This document shows, piece after piece, positions 1 through 12,480 of a DNA stretch of 64,000 nucleotides. Positions within the stretch are counted from its first letter, which is position 1. Each line of letters begins with the position of its first letter. The position numbers and the translations under genes were made by a program. The stretch comes from Branchiostoma lanceolatum (Eukaryota > Chordata > Leptocardii > Amphioxiformes > Branchiostomatidae). The stretch lies in the NCBI RefSeq assembly GCF_035083965.1, contig NC_089728.1:21346955-21410954 (forward strand), in the 5' to 3' direction. A model generated the notes under the pieces. It saw nothing but the letters and a program-made list of their open reading frames with translations, did no database searches and had not been told where the DNA came from.

Positions 1-289
1 AAATTTCAGGTCCTTAGGTTTCAACACCACGGCACTGGAGGCCATAATGTGCGACTTTTGTCGGAAAATGACCAAAAAACCTCGATAAAATCATTTTAAA
101 AACTTATATCAAAAAAATTTCAAAAGGGTCTAGGGGTATACACGTACTCTACCTCCATACCAAATTTCAGCTAATTTGGTCGACGGACGACCGAGAAGAA
201 GCGATTTGAAGATTTGACAGGAGAAGAAGAAGGAGAAGAAGAAGAAACCTGACAAAAACAATATGTTTCGTTGGCGAAACATAAAAAAC

Positions 290-560
290 CCTGAGAGAAG
301 CAGTGAAAAGACAATGCAGAACACTTTCAATTGATTTTGAGAAACAACGCAGTGTTAATTCTAATTAATCGTTTAGTTATAATATTTAAGGTTTGTAGGA
401 GAGGGACGAATTTTTGAGCATAACGCAGTACAGAGCCTTCTATATGGTACACAACATAGGAAAACACGCAGCGCCGCACATCACGGACGCACTGCATCGT
501 TTGAAAAGCCTTAAAAAGTATCAAGCTGTATCAAGTTGCCAGGCATTTGATATATCGTTA
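290..560. repeat. Diverged direct repeat, first copy (partner at 1520-1780)
   Basis: The stretch with 'gagagaagcagtg...aatgcagaacacttt' followed by 'cacgcagcgccgcacatc' and 'gcactgcatcg' recurs in the same order and strand about 1.23 kb downstream. The copies are clearly diverged, with indels. No open frame is shared, so this is a repeat and not a gene. The flanking 1-290 and 690-1380 show no gene that I can support. Confidence 0.5.
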
Positions 561-650
561 GTACACACTGGGAACAAAATCGATCGACAAATATAAGTGC
601 GCACACCCTCGACGTGGTCAGTACTGCAGACTGACCTACTCTGCATGGTT

Positions 651-687
651 ATCCATCCATCCATCCATCCATCCATCCATCCATCCA
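651..687. repeat. (ATCC)n microsatellite
   Basis: About nine uninterrupted copies of the tetranucleotide ATCC. Confidence 0.95.
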
Positions 688-1381
688 GATAGCTTTGATA
701 ACATCAGTCCAACACCCTACACCGCACCCCCTCGACTTTCTACGACTCTGGGGTCTCCCCAGGGGGCTACTTCCCTGAGACTATCCAATGCTACTCCTCC
801 CCCCTGTCCCCCATGTGTACCCTTCTTTGTGGTTCTCTTACCTTAAAGTTATCCCACTAAAAGGTTTCAGAGGGGGAGACAAGTTTGAAAAGACACCTGT
901 TCGATTGTATTTAGGATTTTCTCATGAAAGAGTGTCGAATCCTTTTGATATTCTTATCCCCGTCCCAAGTTTCTAATGGGATATCCTTGATCATATTGGG
1001 GAGTTAAACGTGTGTGCAGGGGCTCTATTGGTGTATGTGGGGGGAGGGGTGAAGGTGCAGTACAGTATAAAGGTGGGGATCAGATCAAGACAGACCAAAT
1101 CAAGTTCATGCGGGGTTTTAGTTCATTAAAATGGAGATATCAGTTTTATTACATAAAACAAATTCAAAGGTATGGGTCTATATGTGAATCATGATAGAAT
1201 CAGGAAAATGTATGATTTGGTATGTCTGAAGAGAGGAGTGGGCAAAGTCAGGGGGAGTTGTAAGTGTTGTGTTGGTGGGAAATGTGAACTTCTTTTGTTT
1301 TTATTTTCATTTGATAGTAAACAAAGGATCCCACGTGGTCACGGCCTCAGGAGTGCTGTCTGAGTGCCCAGCAGTTGGGTG

Positions 1382-1530
1382 GGGGACTAACGTCTTGAAA
1401 AATAAAACAACGGAAACTTTCTCAAAGTGTGATAGCTCTAAATAAAACCTGATTAGGGGACTAACGTCTTGAACAAAAGAAAAACTCAAACTTTCTCAAA
1501 GTCCGATAACACTAAAGAAAGTGAGAGAAG
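1382..1530. repeat. Two-copy tandem repeat, period about 74 bp
   Basis: The block starting 'ggggactaacgtcttgaa' occurs at 1382 and again at 1456. Each copy is followed by an A-rich stretch and 'actttctcaaag'. Confidence 0.7.
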
Positions 1531-1879
1531 CGGTGGGAAAACAGTGCAGAACACTTTGATTTTAAAAAACTTTAACGGTAGGTTACGTTAATGTTTATCC
1601 CGATCGCTTGATTGAATATTAAGACACTATGTTATACAACAGTAGCAGTACTACAAGAACTAGAATGAAGAAATGAGAAAAAATAACATAGGCAAACACG
1701 CATCACACGGCATCGCGCGTTGCATTGCTTGAAAAATGACGCAAATCAACTATTCAAGCTTTCTGGATGTCTATCATCTCCGTTCAAAGTACGGTCATCA
1801 ACACATCCAGAAAACAAAACTGAAGGATGAAAAGAAGCGCTCAAAACATAAAAAAGACTGTTCAAAACAGGAAATTTGT

Positions 1880-4130
1880 TTTGTTTATGTTTCGGATGTT
1901 ACCGAACCTGTAAGCAACCCTGTTGCGCTCAAAACACAAACAAAGCAAAGCTAACCTAACATCTGCTCTAGGACCTAAAAGAATGTATGCCTTTATTTGC
2001 CGTTCAAAATTGTAAGAGGTCCTGTTGTGTGGTCGCTTCCAAACACGAACAGAGATGTCAGAAAGGTAACAAATTAATCTATAAACAACCCTGTTGCTTA
2101 GCAACTGTTTGTTGCCGTGCATTCAAATTTCATGGTCTTCTTGCGCAAAGAGCAAACCCGATCGATGAAAATAAGCGCGCAAAACATGAAAAAAGAAAGC
2201 CAACCTTACCCGGCTCCGAAAACTTGGAACAGTTTTCGGATGTTACCGAACCTCTAAGCAACCCTGTTGCTTATCGACTGTTTGTTGCTGCACATTCAAA
2301 TCTAACGGTCTACTACTAACGCAGTGCACCTAGAGAACAAAACCGATCGATGAAAATAAACGCGCAAAACATGAGGAAAATAAAGCCAACCCTACCTCTG
2401 CTTGGCCTACAGGTGTCCCAGGATCTGAAAAAAACTATGTATGTTAAATGCGTGTCTTTAATTTCCGTTTAGATTTGTTTTATTGTTAATTTTCTCAACG
2501 GAAATCCTGTCTGCTGTGTAGCCACCTCCAAGCACGGTCAGTCTTCGAGATGTCTTCGAATTTTACAGAACATGTAAACAACCCTGTCGCTTAGCAATGG
2601 TATATTGTCACGCATTCAAATCTAACGGTCTTCTAGCGCAGTACAAACAGAAAACAACCCCGATCGATGAAAACAAGCGCGCAAACATTAAGAAAATAAA
2701 ATTAAACTTACCCCTGCTTGGCCCTAGGACCTGAAAGAAATTAATAATTAAATGTGTGTCTTTATTTCCAGTTCAAAGCTGTTTTAGTGTTCATTTTCCT
2801 AGGAGAGATCCTGTAGCGTGACCGCCTCCAAGCACGACCAGTCTTCGAATGATACCGAACCTGTAAACAACCCTGTCGCTTAGCAATGATATGTCGTCAC
2901 GCATTCGAATCTAACGGTCTTCTAGCGCAGTACAAACAGGAAACAAACCCGATCGATGAAAACAAGCGCGCAAAACATGAAGAAAATAAAGCTAACCTTA
3001 CCTCTGCTTGGACTATAGGTGCCCTGGAACCTGAAAGAAACTACTTGTGTTAAATGTGTGTCTTTATTTGCAGTTCAAAGCTGTTTTACTGTTGATTTCC
3101 CTGGGAGAGATGCCGTTGTGTGTCCGCCTCCAAGTACGACGAGTCTTCGAATGATACCGAACATGTAAACAACCCTGTTGCTTAGCAATGATATGTTGTC
3201 ACGCATTCGAATCTAACGGTCTTCTAGCGCAGTACAAACAGAAAACAAAACCGATCGATGAAAACAAGCGCTCAAAACATGAGAAAATAAAGCCAATCCT
3301 ACCTCTGCTTGGTCTACGGGTGTCCAGGGACCTGATAGAAACTATGTATGTTAAACATCTGTCTTTTAATTTGCAATTTGAAGTTGTTTTATCGTTCATT
3401 TTCTTGTGAGCGATCCCGTTGTGTGTCCGGATCCAAAAAACGACCAGTCTTCGAATGTTACCGCACCTGTAAACAACCCTGTCGCTTAGCCATGATATGT
3501 CGTCACGCATTCGAATCCAACGGTTTTCTAGCGCAGTACATACAAACAGAAAACAAACCCGATTGATGAAAACAAGCGCGCAAAACATAAAGAAAGTAAA
3601 GCTAACCTTGCCTTTCTTGAGCCTGTAGGTGACCCGGAACCTGAAAGAAAATATGTGTGTTAAACGTATTCTTTTATTGGTGTTGAAAGTGGCTTTAGTG
3701 TTCATTTTCTTGGGAGCGATCTTGTTGTGTGTCCGCCTCCAAGCACGACCAGTCTTCGAATGATACCGAACACGTAAACAAGCCTGTCGCTTAGCAATGA
3801 TATGTTGTCACGCATTCGAACTAACGGTCTTCTAGCGCATGCAGTACAAGCAGAAAACAAACTCGATCAATGAAAATAATCGCGCAAAACATGAAGAAAA
3901 TAAAGCTTACCTTTCCTTTCTTGAGCGTGTAAGCGCCCCGGAACCTGAAAGAAACTATTTGTGTTAGATATATTCTTTTATTGCTGTTGAAAGTTGCTTT
4001 AGTGTTCATTTTCTTGGGAGCGATCTTGTTGTGTGACCGCCTCCAAGCACGACGAGCCTTCGAATGATACCGAACTTGTAAACAACCCTGTTGCTAAGCA
4101 ACTGTTTGTAACCTCGGATGACCCCAAGTT
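1880..4130. repeat. Tandem array of about 300-bp units
   Basis: The anchor 'gatcgatgaaaa' followed by 'aagcgcgcaaaacatgaa' recurs near 2160, 2345, 2662, 2951, 3254, 3562 and 3866. Most spacings are 289-317 bp, with one short unit. Each unit also carries 'ccgaacctgtaaacaaccctgt', then 'cttagcaatgatatg', and 'tctaacggtcttctagcgcag'. Short open frames inside differ between units and are interrupted, so I see no coding function. The far end (about 4112-4165, 'caagttcgatacgtgctc') resembles sequence near 25,425-25,470, so the array probably derives from a dispersed element. Confidence 0.85.
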
Positions 4131-4864
4131 CGATACGTGCTCTAGAACGTTGCATTGAAGAAGCTGGGGTTGTGTATTTGTATGTATGTCTAACCTTTGT
4201 TTGAATGCAGTAATAAAGACTAAAATTACATTCCTTAACGATACGTAATAACTGTGGTCCGCTCGTAGCCAAAAGCAGCAACATATACAAGACATTATCT
4301 TTAGGCTACTCGGCTTACCGCACGATGGCGAACTACAAATAGACACTCCAATCAGTGCAGCCGGGACAAAATGTTACCTTCATACATTGAAAGGTGTTTA
4401 CGGTAGGAAGTTAAAAACACGTCATATTTGTCAAATAACTACAACCCTGGTAAGAATATGACTATGTTACCATGTAATCTAGGTCTTCCCTATACTATAT
4501 AGCCTGTATGAATGTACGGCAAGTCAACGCTTAACGGTTCTTGCTGCAATCGGAATAAAAACTTAATAACTTCTTAGAATTAACATTTCTGATTCACTTG
4601 CAGAATTGATCGAAAACCCAGCAACTCACAGTTTTAGAACAATTGGAAACGGAGGCAAAAATGGATATTGGCGTTTAATATGTCATTTTGTACTTCAACT
4701 AGTTACAACATGTATGTATACAACACACACCTGTCTGCACGTATGGTTTGTTGTTATTGTAACAGTATAGTCTACAAGATTTATGAATATTATAAGTATA
4801 AGTGGCATTCGAGATTGATAAAACAAAATAAAGTAATCACCTAAATTTCTACCTACACCTAACG

Positions 4865-5230
4865 TTACAAGTCAAGTTTACATTCTTCCCACAGAGACGT
4901 CCTACGGGATTCTGTTGCCCTCTGCCCTGTACACGTCGTGCAGGAAGTCAACCAGGAGTGGCACATCTCCTCGGTCTTTCCAACAGTGTGGCATTGGTGC
5001 TGTGAAAAAATATCTGGGCGATTCTGCACCACACTATGAACAATAGCCTTCGTGCTGCCCTCTGTTTCTGTCTTGTCCATCTGTAGAATTCCACACAGTG
5101 GAGTATCCACCGCTAGTTCGCTGAAGAACTTTTTGTACGGGTCAGAGACTACGCGTTGCTCAGCCTCTGCAGGAGAGTCGCCAGTGAGGAAAGATGAGGG
5201 AAAGCTGGCAGTGAGTTGACCAGCTCTCGG
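4865..5230 (-). pseudogene. Coding-like minus-strand stretch, unrecognised
   Basis: I do not recognise this. One minus-strand frame stays open from about 5230 to 4865 and includes 'SDPYKKFFSELAVDTPLCG', 'MDKTETEGSTKAIVHSVV' and 'NRPDIF', which reads like ordinary soluble protein. Other minus-strand frames over parts of the same stretch also look protein-like: 'QHYRELVNSLPAFPH' upstream and 'DRGDVPLLVDFLHDVYRAEG' near the low-coordinate end. This pattern suggests a real coding sequence broken by frameshifts, or short exons in different phases. No start, domain or splice set could be fixed. It may be a decayed gene or part of a transposable element. Confidence 0.3.
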
Positions 5231-5359
5231 TAATGCTGGGTCGACAGTGCAGTTGGTCGCAGTGCCGCAGTTTCCCTCTCTTCTTTTGACGTGGGTTTAC
5301 ACCGGCGTATTGTGACAATAAGACGCGGGACTGGGGAACTGGAATGAACACGCGTTCTT

Positions 5360-6495
5360 TGTGTTTACTCCCATGAACTTGCGAAGTAGGTGCTTGCTGT
5401 ACTTCTGGACATGAGTCGTGTTTTATCAGGTCCTTCCTGAAACCAACCGAACACTGAACGCAACAATTAAGAGATTGGAACTATTGCGTAACAAATAACG
5501 TTTCAGTCCGATTTGCGTTTTTTAGTATCAATAAACAAATTATTTGCAACTTGCACTTTCCTGAAAAATGAGCATCTAGTCAGTTAACTAGAACAAAAAT
5601 TGTCGGACTACAGTTTTAACTTTACTTCTATTTCTTTCTCACAAAACTTTCGAAAAAAATTGACAACCAATAAACTTCATATCATATAGATTTGAAGTGA
5701 TGATTGTGTAAAAAATCATTCTGTTTAAATTACATAAAACTATTGATTTTCATTATTGCGCACATGGTATAAACGCAATGTTTTTCCATAAAAAAAGTTT
5801 TTCCACATCTAGCAACCCCTGAAACAGTCCATGTATAGCAACTGCTGGTACGTAAACACATATCTGCAGCATTTTGCGTGTATGTCATACTCTATGATTC
5901 AAAAAACGTTCTGTTTCGATGTTGAGTTAAGTTACAATGGAGAACTGGGAAATTGAATTGTCTTTAATACAAGAAGATACTGCACAGTAGCTTCCAAAGC
6001 TGCACGAATCTTTACCTTTGCTGGGAACCCTCTTGTCAAGGACAGGAATATTTACACTACGCCAACGTAGCACAATTTCTAACCACCTTTGATGGCGTTC
6101 CATTGGCACCTCATAATGGTACACCAACTGGCCAATCAGAACCTTCGCTAGTGTATGCATCGTTTAGACATCACCAATCAGAGACGCTGTAGTGCAAGTA
6201 AAGCAATGATGAGTACGGTGGTAACCTGTGGGTAACAACTCAGATTGATTATGGATAAATTGACCTGGTGTGATAAGAAGGTCACCTGAACGTAAAGCAA
6301 TCCATGTTTGAAGAAATGATTGAATATAGAAAAATCACTCTTCAGACAGCGAAGATGTAACGTTATCATATGCACACAATCTCTTTATTGCTTTTTATAC
6401 TCCACGGAGTTCTAGTAAGAAAAGGCATCACAAAGTTCTCTCAAAACTTCTACTGGAAGATACTATTACGTTTTGCATTGTAGTTACTTGTGACA
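5360..6495. other. No gene recognised
   Basis: AT-rich sequence with only short frames lacking domain signatures on either strand. The 3' end of the PARP gene probably begins near the high-coordinate end of this stretch. Confidence 0.6.
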
Positions 6496-6505
6496 TTTAT
6501 TTATT
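6496..6505 (-). terminator. Candidate polyadenylation signal of the PARP12-like gene
   Basis: Two overlapping TTTATT hexamers on the plus strand are AATAAA on the minus strand, about 435 bp past the PARP stop codon. Inferred from the motif only. Confidence 0.4.
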
Positions 6506-6939
6506 CAGTACATATTACTGTACATACTCTCAATGTGGCGCAGAGCATTACCTTTATCCCAATAAGATTTAAAACCTCATTCTTTTACAACATGATATTC
6601 AAGATCAACTCTAGTACATAAGACATAAATTCACTTCCCTATCGTTGGAATCATTTTGAGAAATTGGCGTCTGTGTTCGTGTATGTATGGAGCTTAGGAT
6701 GTTACAGGGAATCAACCACCGTCGTCACCGTCAGGAATAGCCATCACTAGCTAGTTGGTTTCACAATTACTTTCATGCACATAACGCACCATTTATGGTT
6801 TCTTTTGAAACTTTTCATCGGAACGCGGTGCAAAGAACTAGTACATCATACTCTTAGTTAAGTTGGTTAATGCCTCAATGCATCTTTTTTTTAGTTTTAT
6901 GCGTCGTTTGAAAACATTTCGCTTCTTTGTAGACAAATG

Positions 6940-9900
6940 TTAGTACTCAATGATGTGCTCTGGATAGCACTGGGCATTGTCGAAGATGACAAAGATGTTA
7001 GGATTGGCCGTGTCGTTAACACAGGAGTCGTACATCCTACCGTACGGCTCGCTGGGGTTGACGGGGGGAGGGCGACGGACACCCGGGTCCCCTTTCGTAT
7101 AAGCCCCGACCAGAACCCTAACCACGAACATGTAACGGCGCCCGTTTGAAGCCTGCTGGGCGTAGCTGTGTGAGTAGTGAGAGCTGGCGGAGAAATACGT
7201 TCCCTGCCCGTAGAGCTGCCCGACTCTCGAGCCGCTGAGACGCCAGTCGAAGTTTTGCTGACAGATGGCGTCCACTACAGCATCTTGGGTCCCGTGGAAG
7301 AGGAGGCGTTCTTCTACATCCTTACCGCCGTTCTGTTTCTTCAGTTGGGCTTTCTTTCTGTGAAGGTAAAAGACCATTGGTTTAGTCACGCTTGGGACCG
7401 CATTCTTCACACTGCAGCAGCGACACCTAGCTGTAGTTCGAACTAGGACCTGTCAGTATTGCCCTTAGGAAGGTGATAGGCGATCACCGAAACTTCGGTT
7501 AGGTTTGAGCTCTTTTGGTTGTGTATGACGAACTTGCTATAATTTCTGATGATAATGAAATTTTGTCAGACATATTGGTTTGTGTTTCGTGGTTTTGTGG
7601 AATATTCTCTATAGATAGATCACTCTATTTTTCTCAGGAAAGCTCACCTGTTATATGCGCTCCACAAGAAAGCGTTCTGGACACGTTTGACTCCCACGAT
7701 GGCTGTTCCCGCCATCCCGTTCTGTTCAAACAGCGTCTTGACGTTCCCGTACTCTGCAGAGGTTCCCGCCACGTCCACTTTGACGAACTCGTCGTCCTCC
7801 GATATCGGGGACCAGTTGGCCGGGGTAGATTCGTCCCAGGCTGAGGCACCTCTGGCGGATTTTGCACGAACTGCATGCTTTGGTCTAATGATGGAAATAC
7901 GGATTAGAAGTAGGATTTTACATTGCTGTAGAATTCCTAAAATGAAAGGGGGCAAAAAAGGGGGTGAGATGGAGGAGAGAAGGTGAAGAGAGACTCTGAA
8001 AGAATGTGTGAGAGACAGAGACAGAGAGGGGAGAGAGACAGAGAGAAAGAGAGAAAGAGAAAACTAGAATCATGATTTAATCAACTCACTTGGGTGGATT
8101 TTTAACATCCTCCTCTGACACGAACTTGGGTCGACGTCTGACGTCACGGCGGGTCCCGACCTTGGTGTTCTCCTGACACATGTCGCGCAGGCGCAGTACG
8201 TACTGGTGATGGCCGGTAGAAAAGGTGACGTCAGCGTCCTGTTGGTCCTGGTACTTTTCCTCGATGTCCTTACTTGACAGGCTGCTCGTTCCACGAACCT
8301 CTCCGCTTTTGTTCTAAGGACAAGTAAAGGAATGTCAGACTTTTTATTTGTTAGAAGTAGAGGTAGACTGAACAGTTCTGTTTCCAACATACCTACGTGT
8401 ATATCGTAGCCATAGGAACGTTTGACTTCGAGAAGAAGATTGTTGTCAATCCAAGAAACATACAACAGTTTGCAGTTGTCTACGCTGCCTGATGCCAAGT
8501 TATGTCAAGGTCACATTTCCAAACCGGCGCCAGGCCGGGGAGTTTGCGGGAACAAAAAGTATTATGTAAAAGACAACAGAACTCACAAATGTAAATTAGC
8601 CATAGTCATAGAGCATTATTTGTATATATATTTATACACGCTTTTACTTTTTGTTCCCACAAACAGCCTGGCCGGGGCCCGGTTTGGAAATGACCCGAGC
8701 ATTAGTCTCACCATCTGTCCGTACTCCACCCAGGTCCCGCCCAGGTCCTGCCAGTACCACAGCCACTCCGTCACGAACAGGTGGCCAGGCGGAGACTTCA
8801 CAGAGGAGGACGTGGAGAGTCTGCGCACCTCGAACTCCTGGCGAGAGTCACCGGGACTGCAGTCGACCACCGCCTTCATGATCGTGAAATTCACGGCACA
8901 GGTATTTCTGTAAACATGACCACTTATCAACTTACTCCAAGGCATAAAGACAACAAGAGGAAGCCTATTGTTACCTCTTAGACAGTTACTTTCTTTAAGG
9001 TATCGCGAAACAGTCTTTATTTATGCAAATGATTTCCCTGACATTGTAATGAAGAGATCGATCCTTTTCTAAACATCTACCCCAGAATCCCCCCCAGAGC
9101 GCATCGAAACCGTTTCTCCATGAACCATTCTGTTTATGCAAATGGCTTACACATTAACATAATATATACTTAGTCAGAAACACCTTTATCTAACTTACGC
9201 ATGTTGCAATATTGACAGTCCTGTCATTTTCCACTTAGATGAATTATGGCGCTTTTGCATTACTTATGCAAATTATGAATTAATTTGCATTAATTGGTAC
9301 CTGTTGACCCTCCCTTACCATAAATTACATATGTTACATGTATTTCAGTGGAAAACACAGCAAATATAGATTTTCCTCATTAGTTATGAAATTTAAGTGC
9401 CAATTAGCTTACTTTGCATATCATTGTGTACATCTCTGTCTAAGCTACCTGCATACTAAATATTATGGAAATCCATTGTTCCTTTGTTTAGTTCTCCTTA
9501 GAAGATTTTTGCAATAACGTCCCTGCAGTTCCAGAGCAAGCTGCTAGGGGGCTCAAACCTACATCACTTCTTTATTACACAAGCTATCTACCACCCAAAA
9601 ATCAAGACCATAGCGCGTCCAGGACAAAATATACAAAAACGGAAGTTCTGCTGCAGTACCAAGGTCACATACCGGGGGGCCCAAAATCGACCTTAAATGT
9701 CGGCTTCACAACACCCACCCACATATCAAATATCATCGAAATCAAACAAAAGGTTCTACAGTTATGCTGACTACAGTAGTGCGGAAACACACACACACAG
9801 ACACACAGACAGACAGACACACAGAGACAGACAGACAGACACACACACACACAGACATACCCAACGTTATATCTCCATTTTTCATGTAGATAATAAGCGT

Positions 9901-11818
9901 AGGTGGCTTCCGAGAACACCTTCGCCATGAATGGCTGCACTTTGAACACAAACAAGTTTACGGGACCTATTTTTGGTACTTACGTAACTGTGCAATGGCA
10001 AACAAACAGTACAAACCCGTCCAGGCGCACAGGTGAGTAGCTGTCTTCCGTGACCTTGCAGAACGCCTCCTCCACCATGACGTTGAGGTCATGTCCAACA
10101 TGGCGCCACCTGTCTGCTCCAGGGGCGCGATACTGCCACTGGTACGGCATGCGGCAGTGCCATCTCTCACACAGGGTCTTGTAGGAGCACCTGATACAGA
10201 AACACGCACAGTGTAGGAATAATCAAACATTCTTCTTGCGTTGCATATTGTGTACATACCACGTTGTGCAATATGTCCATGCACAATGGCATAGTGTACA
10301 ATAAATGAATGAATTCACAAGTTCAGTAGAGGCAACATTTTTAGTTATATTCAAATCTATTTTCCTTTGAATCATTTCAAATTCATCAAATTTTACCTCC
10401 AAATTACTGGCCTGGAGTCCAGCCTTGTTTACTGTCCGAGGAGAGGTTCGACTCCGACTGGTTTTTGACGTGTTTTAGGCGTTTCTGTCGGGCTTTCTAT
10501 TATGTCCCGAGCCAAACCTATGCTTGGAGAGTAAGCCTTCTTAGCTTTAGTACTCTGCCGAAGGCGGGGTAGTGACCATTCTAACGCTAACCCCAACTTT
10601 TTCTCCGATTGAAATTTGGAGAAGTATGATTATTGACTACATGCGAAACTTCATCAGGGGCGCGCCCACAGGCCACCGAAAGTGTAAATACATTACGTCA
10701 TGTCCGGTGTTCACAGGGCGGAACGTTTCGAGCGATCAGCGAAACTTGTTTCATTTTCCGCTCGCAAACAATGGTCAACAATTCGTGACGACAAAGGGCT
10801 GTTCTACCAGGACAAAACGTTGAGTCCCTTGTAGTTGTGAATAAAAAGAATTTAAAAACTGGGAGCAATTTTCTTACAACCGTGAGACCTAACGTTATAT
10901 GTGTACAAGTTACTAAGTAGTGCGTCGTGACCTTCAAAAACCCAAACTTACTCATGGGAAGAACTACAACTTTTTTTTTGCACAGATACTTCACATTCAG
11001 TGGAGTCAAAACAGGAAGTTAGAGAAATCACCGTATACCGTAGTGAAGAAGTAGACCCACCTTTGACGGATGTTGAAGATACAGATTTCATCCAACTTCT
11101 CGGGGACCTTGTCTCCTTGCTCTATCTTCTTCTTGTTGACGAAATCTCTCTTAAAGATGCCGATGACGGCTTTCTCAGAGGTACTGGTGATCCCAAACTT
11201 CTGTAGGATGATCTTGTTTTGCGGTGTCAGAATGTTGTGTGAAAAATCGCACTGATTCTTGTCGTAGATACAGCTACCGACAAGATAGCGGCTGCACACG
11301 TGGAGAAAGGTGCAGGCGTCACCCTTGGTACAGCCCCTTTGGCGGTTATTGTACCAGGTACAGGCTTGGGGAAGTTTCGCGGGGAGGGGGGCAGGGTGGT
11401 CGTTTGCTCCGCCGGACCTCTGGCGAGACCGGGGCCGAGGGCGGGCGTCTCCGCTAGGCGGTCGTGCCGTTGGAACCTCAACAGGTTGCGCCTGTGGTAT
11501 TTGAGCAGCACCCATAGCCTGCATTAGCTGCATGACTTCGTTCATGGAGAATTTAGCCTCATTTGCGACCATCGGGCCGCTCGTAGGTGGAGGCACCTGC
11601 GGAATAAACCCTCCACGACCACGTCCTCGATCCATTCCTCGACCCCCCCGAGGCCCTCCCCTTCCACCGCGGCCATTGGGGCTCGGGCAGTGACTGAGCC
11701 CCCTGCCGGCCCTCCCTCTCCCTCCGCGGCCACGGTAACCCCCACGTCCTCGGGGGTTAGCTTCCCTGGTGCCGCCGCTGTTGGGTGAACCGTCCTGGTC
11801 AGACATCGTCTGATTCAT
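6940..11818 (-). CDS. PARP12: PARP12-like mono-ADP-ribosyltransferase, six exons, complete
   Basis: Coding exons (minus strand): 11818-11061, 10190-9984, 8907-8712, 8313-8090, 7884-7648 and 7357-6940. They sum to 2040 nt, giving 679 aa with all phases matching. The start is the first ATG of the exon-1 frame; a second ATG lies four codons in. Residues 20-70 are an RGG-rich tract. Three CCCH zinc fingers follow: C153/C163/C169/H173, C175/C183/C190/H194, and C246/C254/C260/H264, the third split by intron 1. WWE-type modules lie at about 265-390 ('MPYQWQY', 'TEWLWYWQDLGGTW') and 390-460. The C-terminal ART domain has 'LLFHGT' (H562), 'YGQGTYF' (Y595) and I662 in 'PNIFVIF', an H-Y-I triad. In the family this triad marks mono- rather than poly-ADP-ribosylation. 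Vertebrate PARP12 is an interferon-induced antiviral and stress protein of about 700 aa, so the length fits. The exon-5 acceptor is the least certain boundary (alternative near 7860). TiPARP/PARP13-like paralogs are the main alternative name. Confidence 0.9.
7952..8064. repeat. GA-rich simple repeat in PARP intron 4
   Basis: Purine-rich GAGA/GACA low-complexity tract just downstream (minus sense) of the exon-4 donor. Confidence 0.85.
9010..9960. repeat. Dispersed repeat copy with AT-rich leader and CA/GACA tail, in PARP intron 2
   Basis: An AT-rich leader full of 'ttatgcaaat' and 'ttgcataatt' leads into a body with 'gttccagagcaagctgctag', 'gaagttctgctgcagtacc' and 'aaggtcacatacc', then a (CA)n tail at about 9787-9856 and a short end 'atatctccatttttcatg'. 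Further copies lie at 15,975-16,310, 19,800-20,805 and 51,940-52,675. More diverged relatives are at 21,060-21,840 and 23,600-24,600. It is a non-autonomous mobile repeat of unknown class with no supported protein. Confidence 0.75.
10436..10532. mobile_element. Degraded inverted-repeat MITE copy in PARP intron 1
   Basis: The core 'ctggtttttgacgtgtttta' and 'gtcgggctttctatt' plus the end 'tgcttggagagta' match the intact foldback element at 26,687-26,884. Confidence 0.5.
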
Positions 11819-12480
11819 GTTCAGATTGTATACCGTTTGCTAGTGCTTCTACCCTCAGAATAACACAACAGTAGAAGGAAGTGAATCTTTTATTGTTCAA
11901 AATGGCGTGGGCGTTTCTTAGCCTCGAGAGTAGGCCTGACAGAATCATATCATTGTCCCCATTTTGATGAAACCGTCCTGTCGACAAATGCATAGAAAAC
12001 TGCAGCCGCAAGAACATGACAGAAAGAAGTAGGTCACTATCAAAAAAGGCCCACAGAAACAAACAAACAAACAAACAAGCAAGCAAATAAACAAACAAGC
12101 ATTCAAACAAAAACAGTTAGACTAGAAGGCCCCGCTCGGAGCCTACTGTAGAGACTATGCCTACTCTTGGTTTCGCTACGTCATCATGCGCACAGCAGGC
12201 AGCGGGGCATCTGATTGGCTCAAAGGGTCTGAACTAGGCCGTGCAAGGTTACGTACAGTGTTTGCAACTTTTCAGAGCAAAATGAATAAGATTGTTAGTG
12301 TAGTGTACAATGCCGTACGAAATCATTGGTACGTAAAGGTTGTCTTCCCATACCTTGCTTTTGTTACTAAAAAGTCATTCATTTGTGCAAGGCTTAATTT
12401 TGCGTTAGGAGGGGCATTTCGCAATGTTCTCAGTTTAAAAAAAAAATCTATTGTACAATAGTAGTAATACAATAAAACGC
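11819..12480. promoter_or_regulatory. Upstream region of the PARP12-like gene
   Basis: This is the likely promoter and 5'UTR of the minus-strand PARP gene by position. It contains an (AAAC)n-like tract at about 12,058-12,100. No TATA or other decisive element was identified, and no supported gene was found. The exact transcription start is unknown. Confidence 0.35.

Noticed and set aside
7644..7955. Alternative exon-5 acceptor of PARP near 7,860 (ccag before 'aggtgcctcagcc')
   Set aside because: It keeps phase but lacks a pyrimidine tract. The site at 7,884/7,885 has a better context, though I cannot exclude the shorter form.
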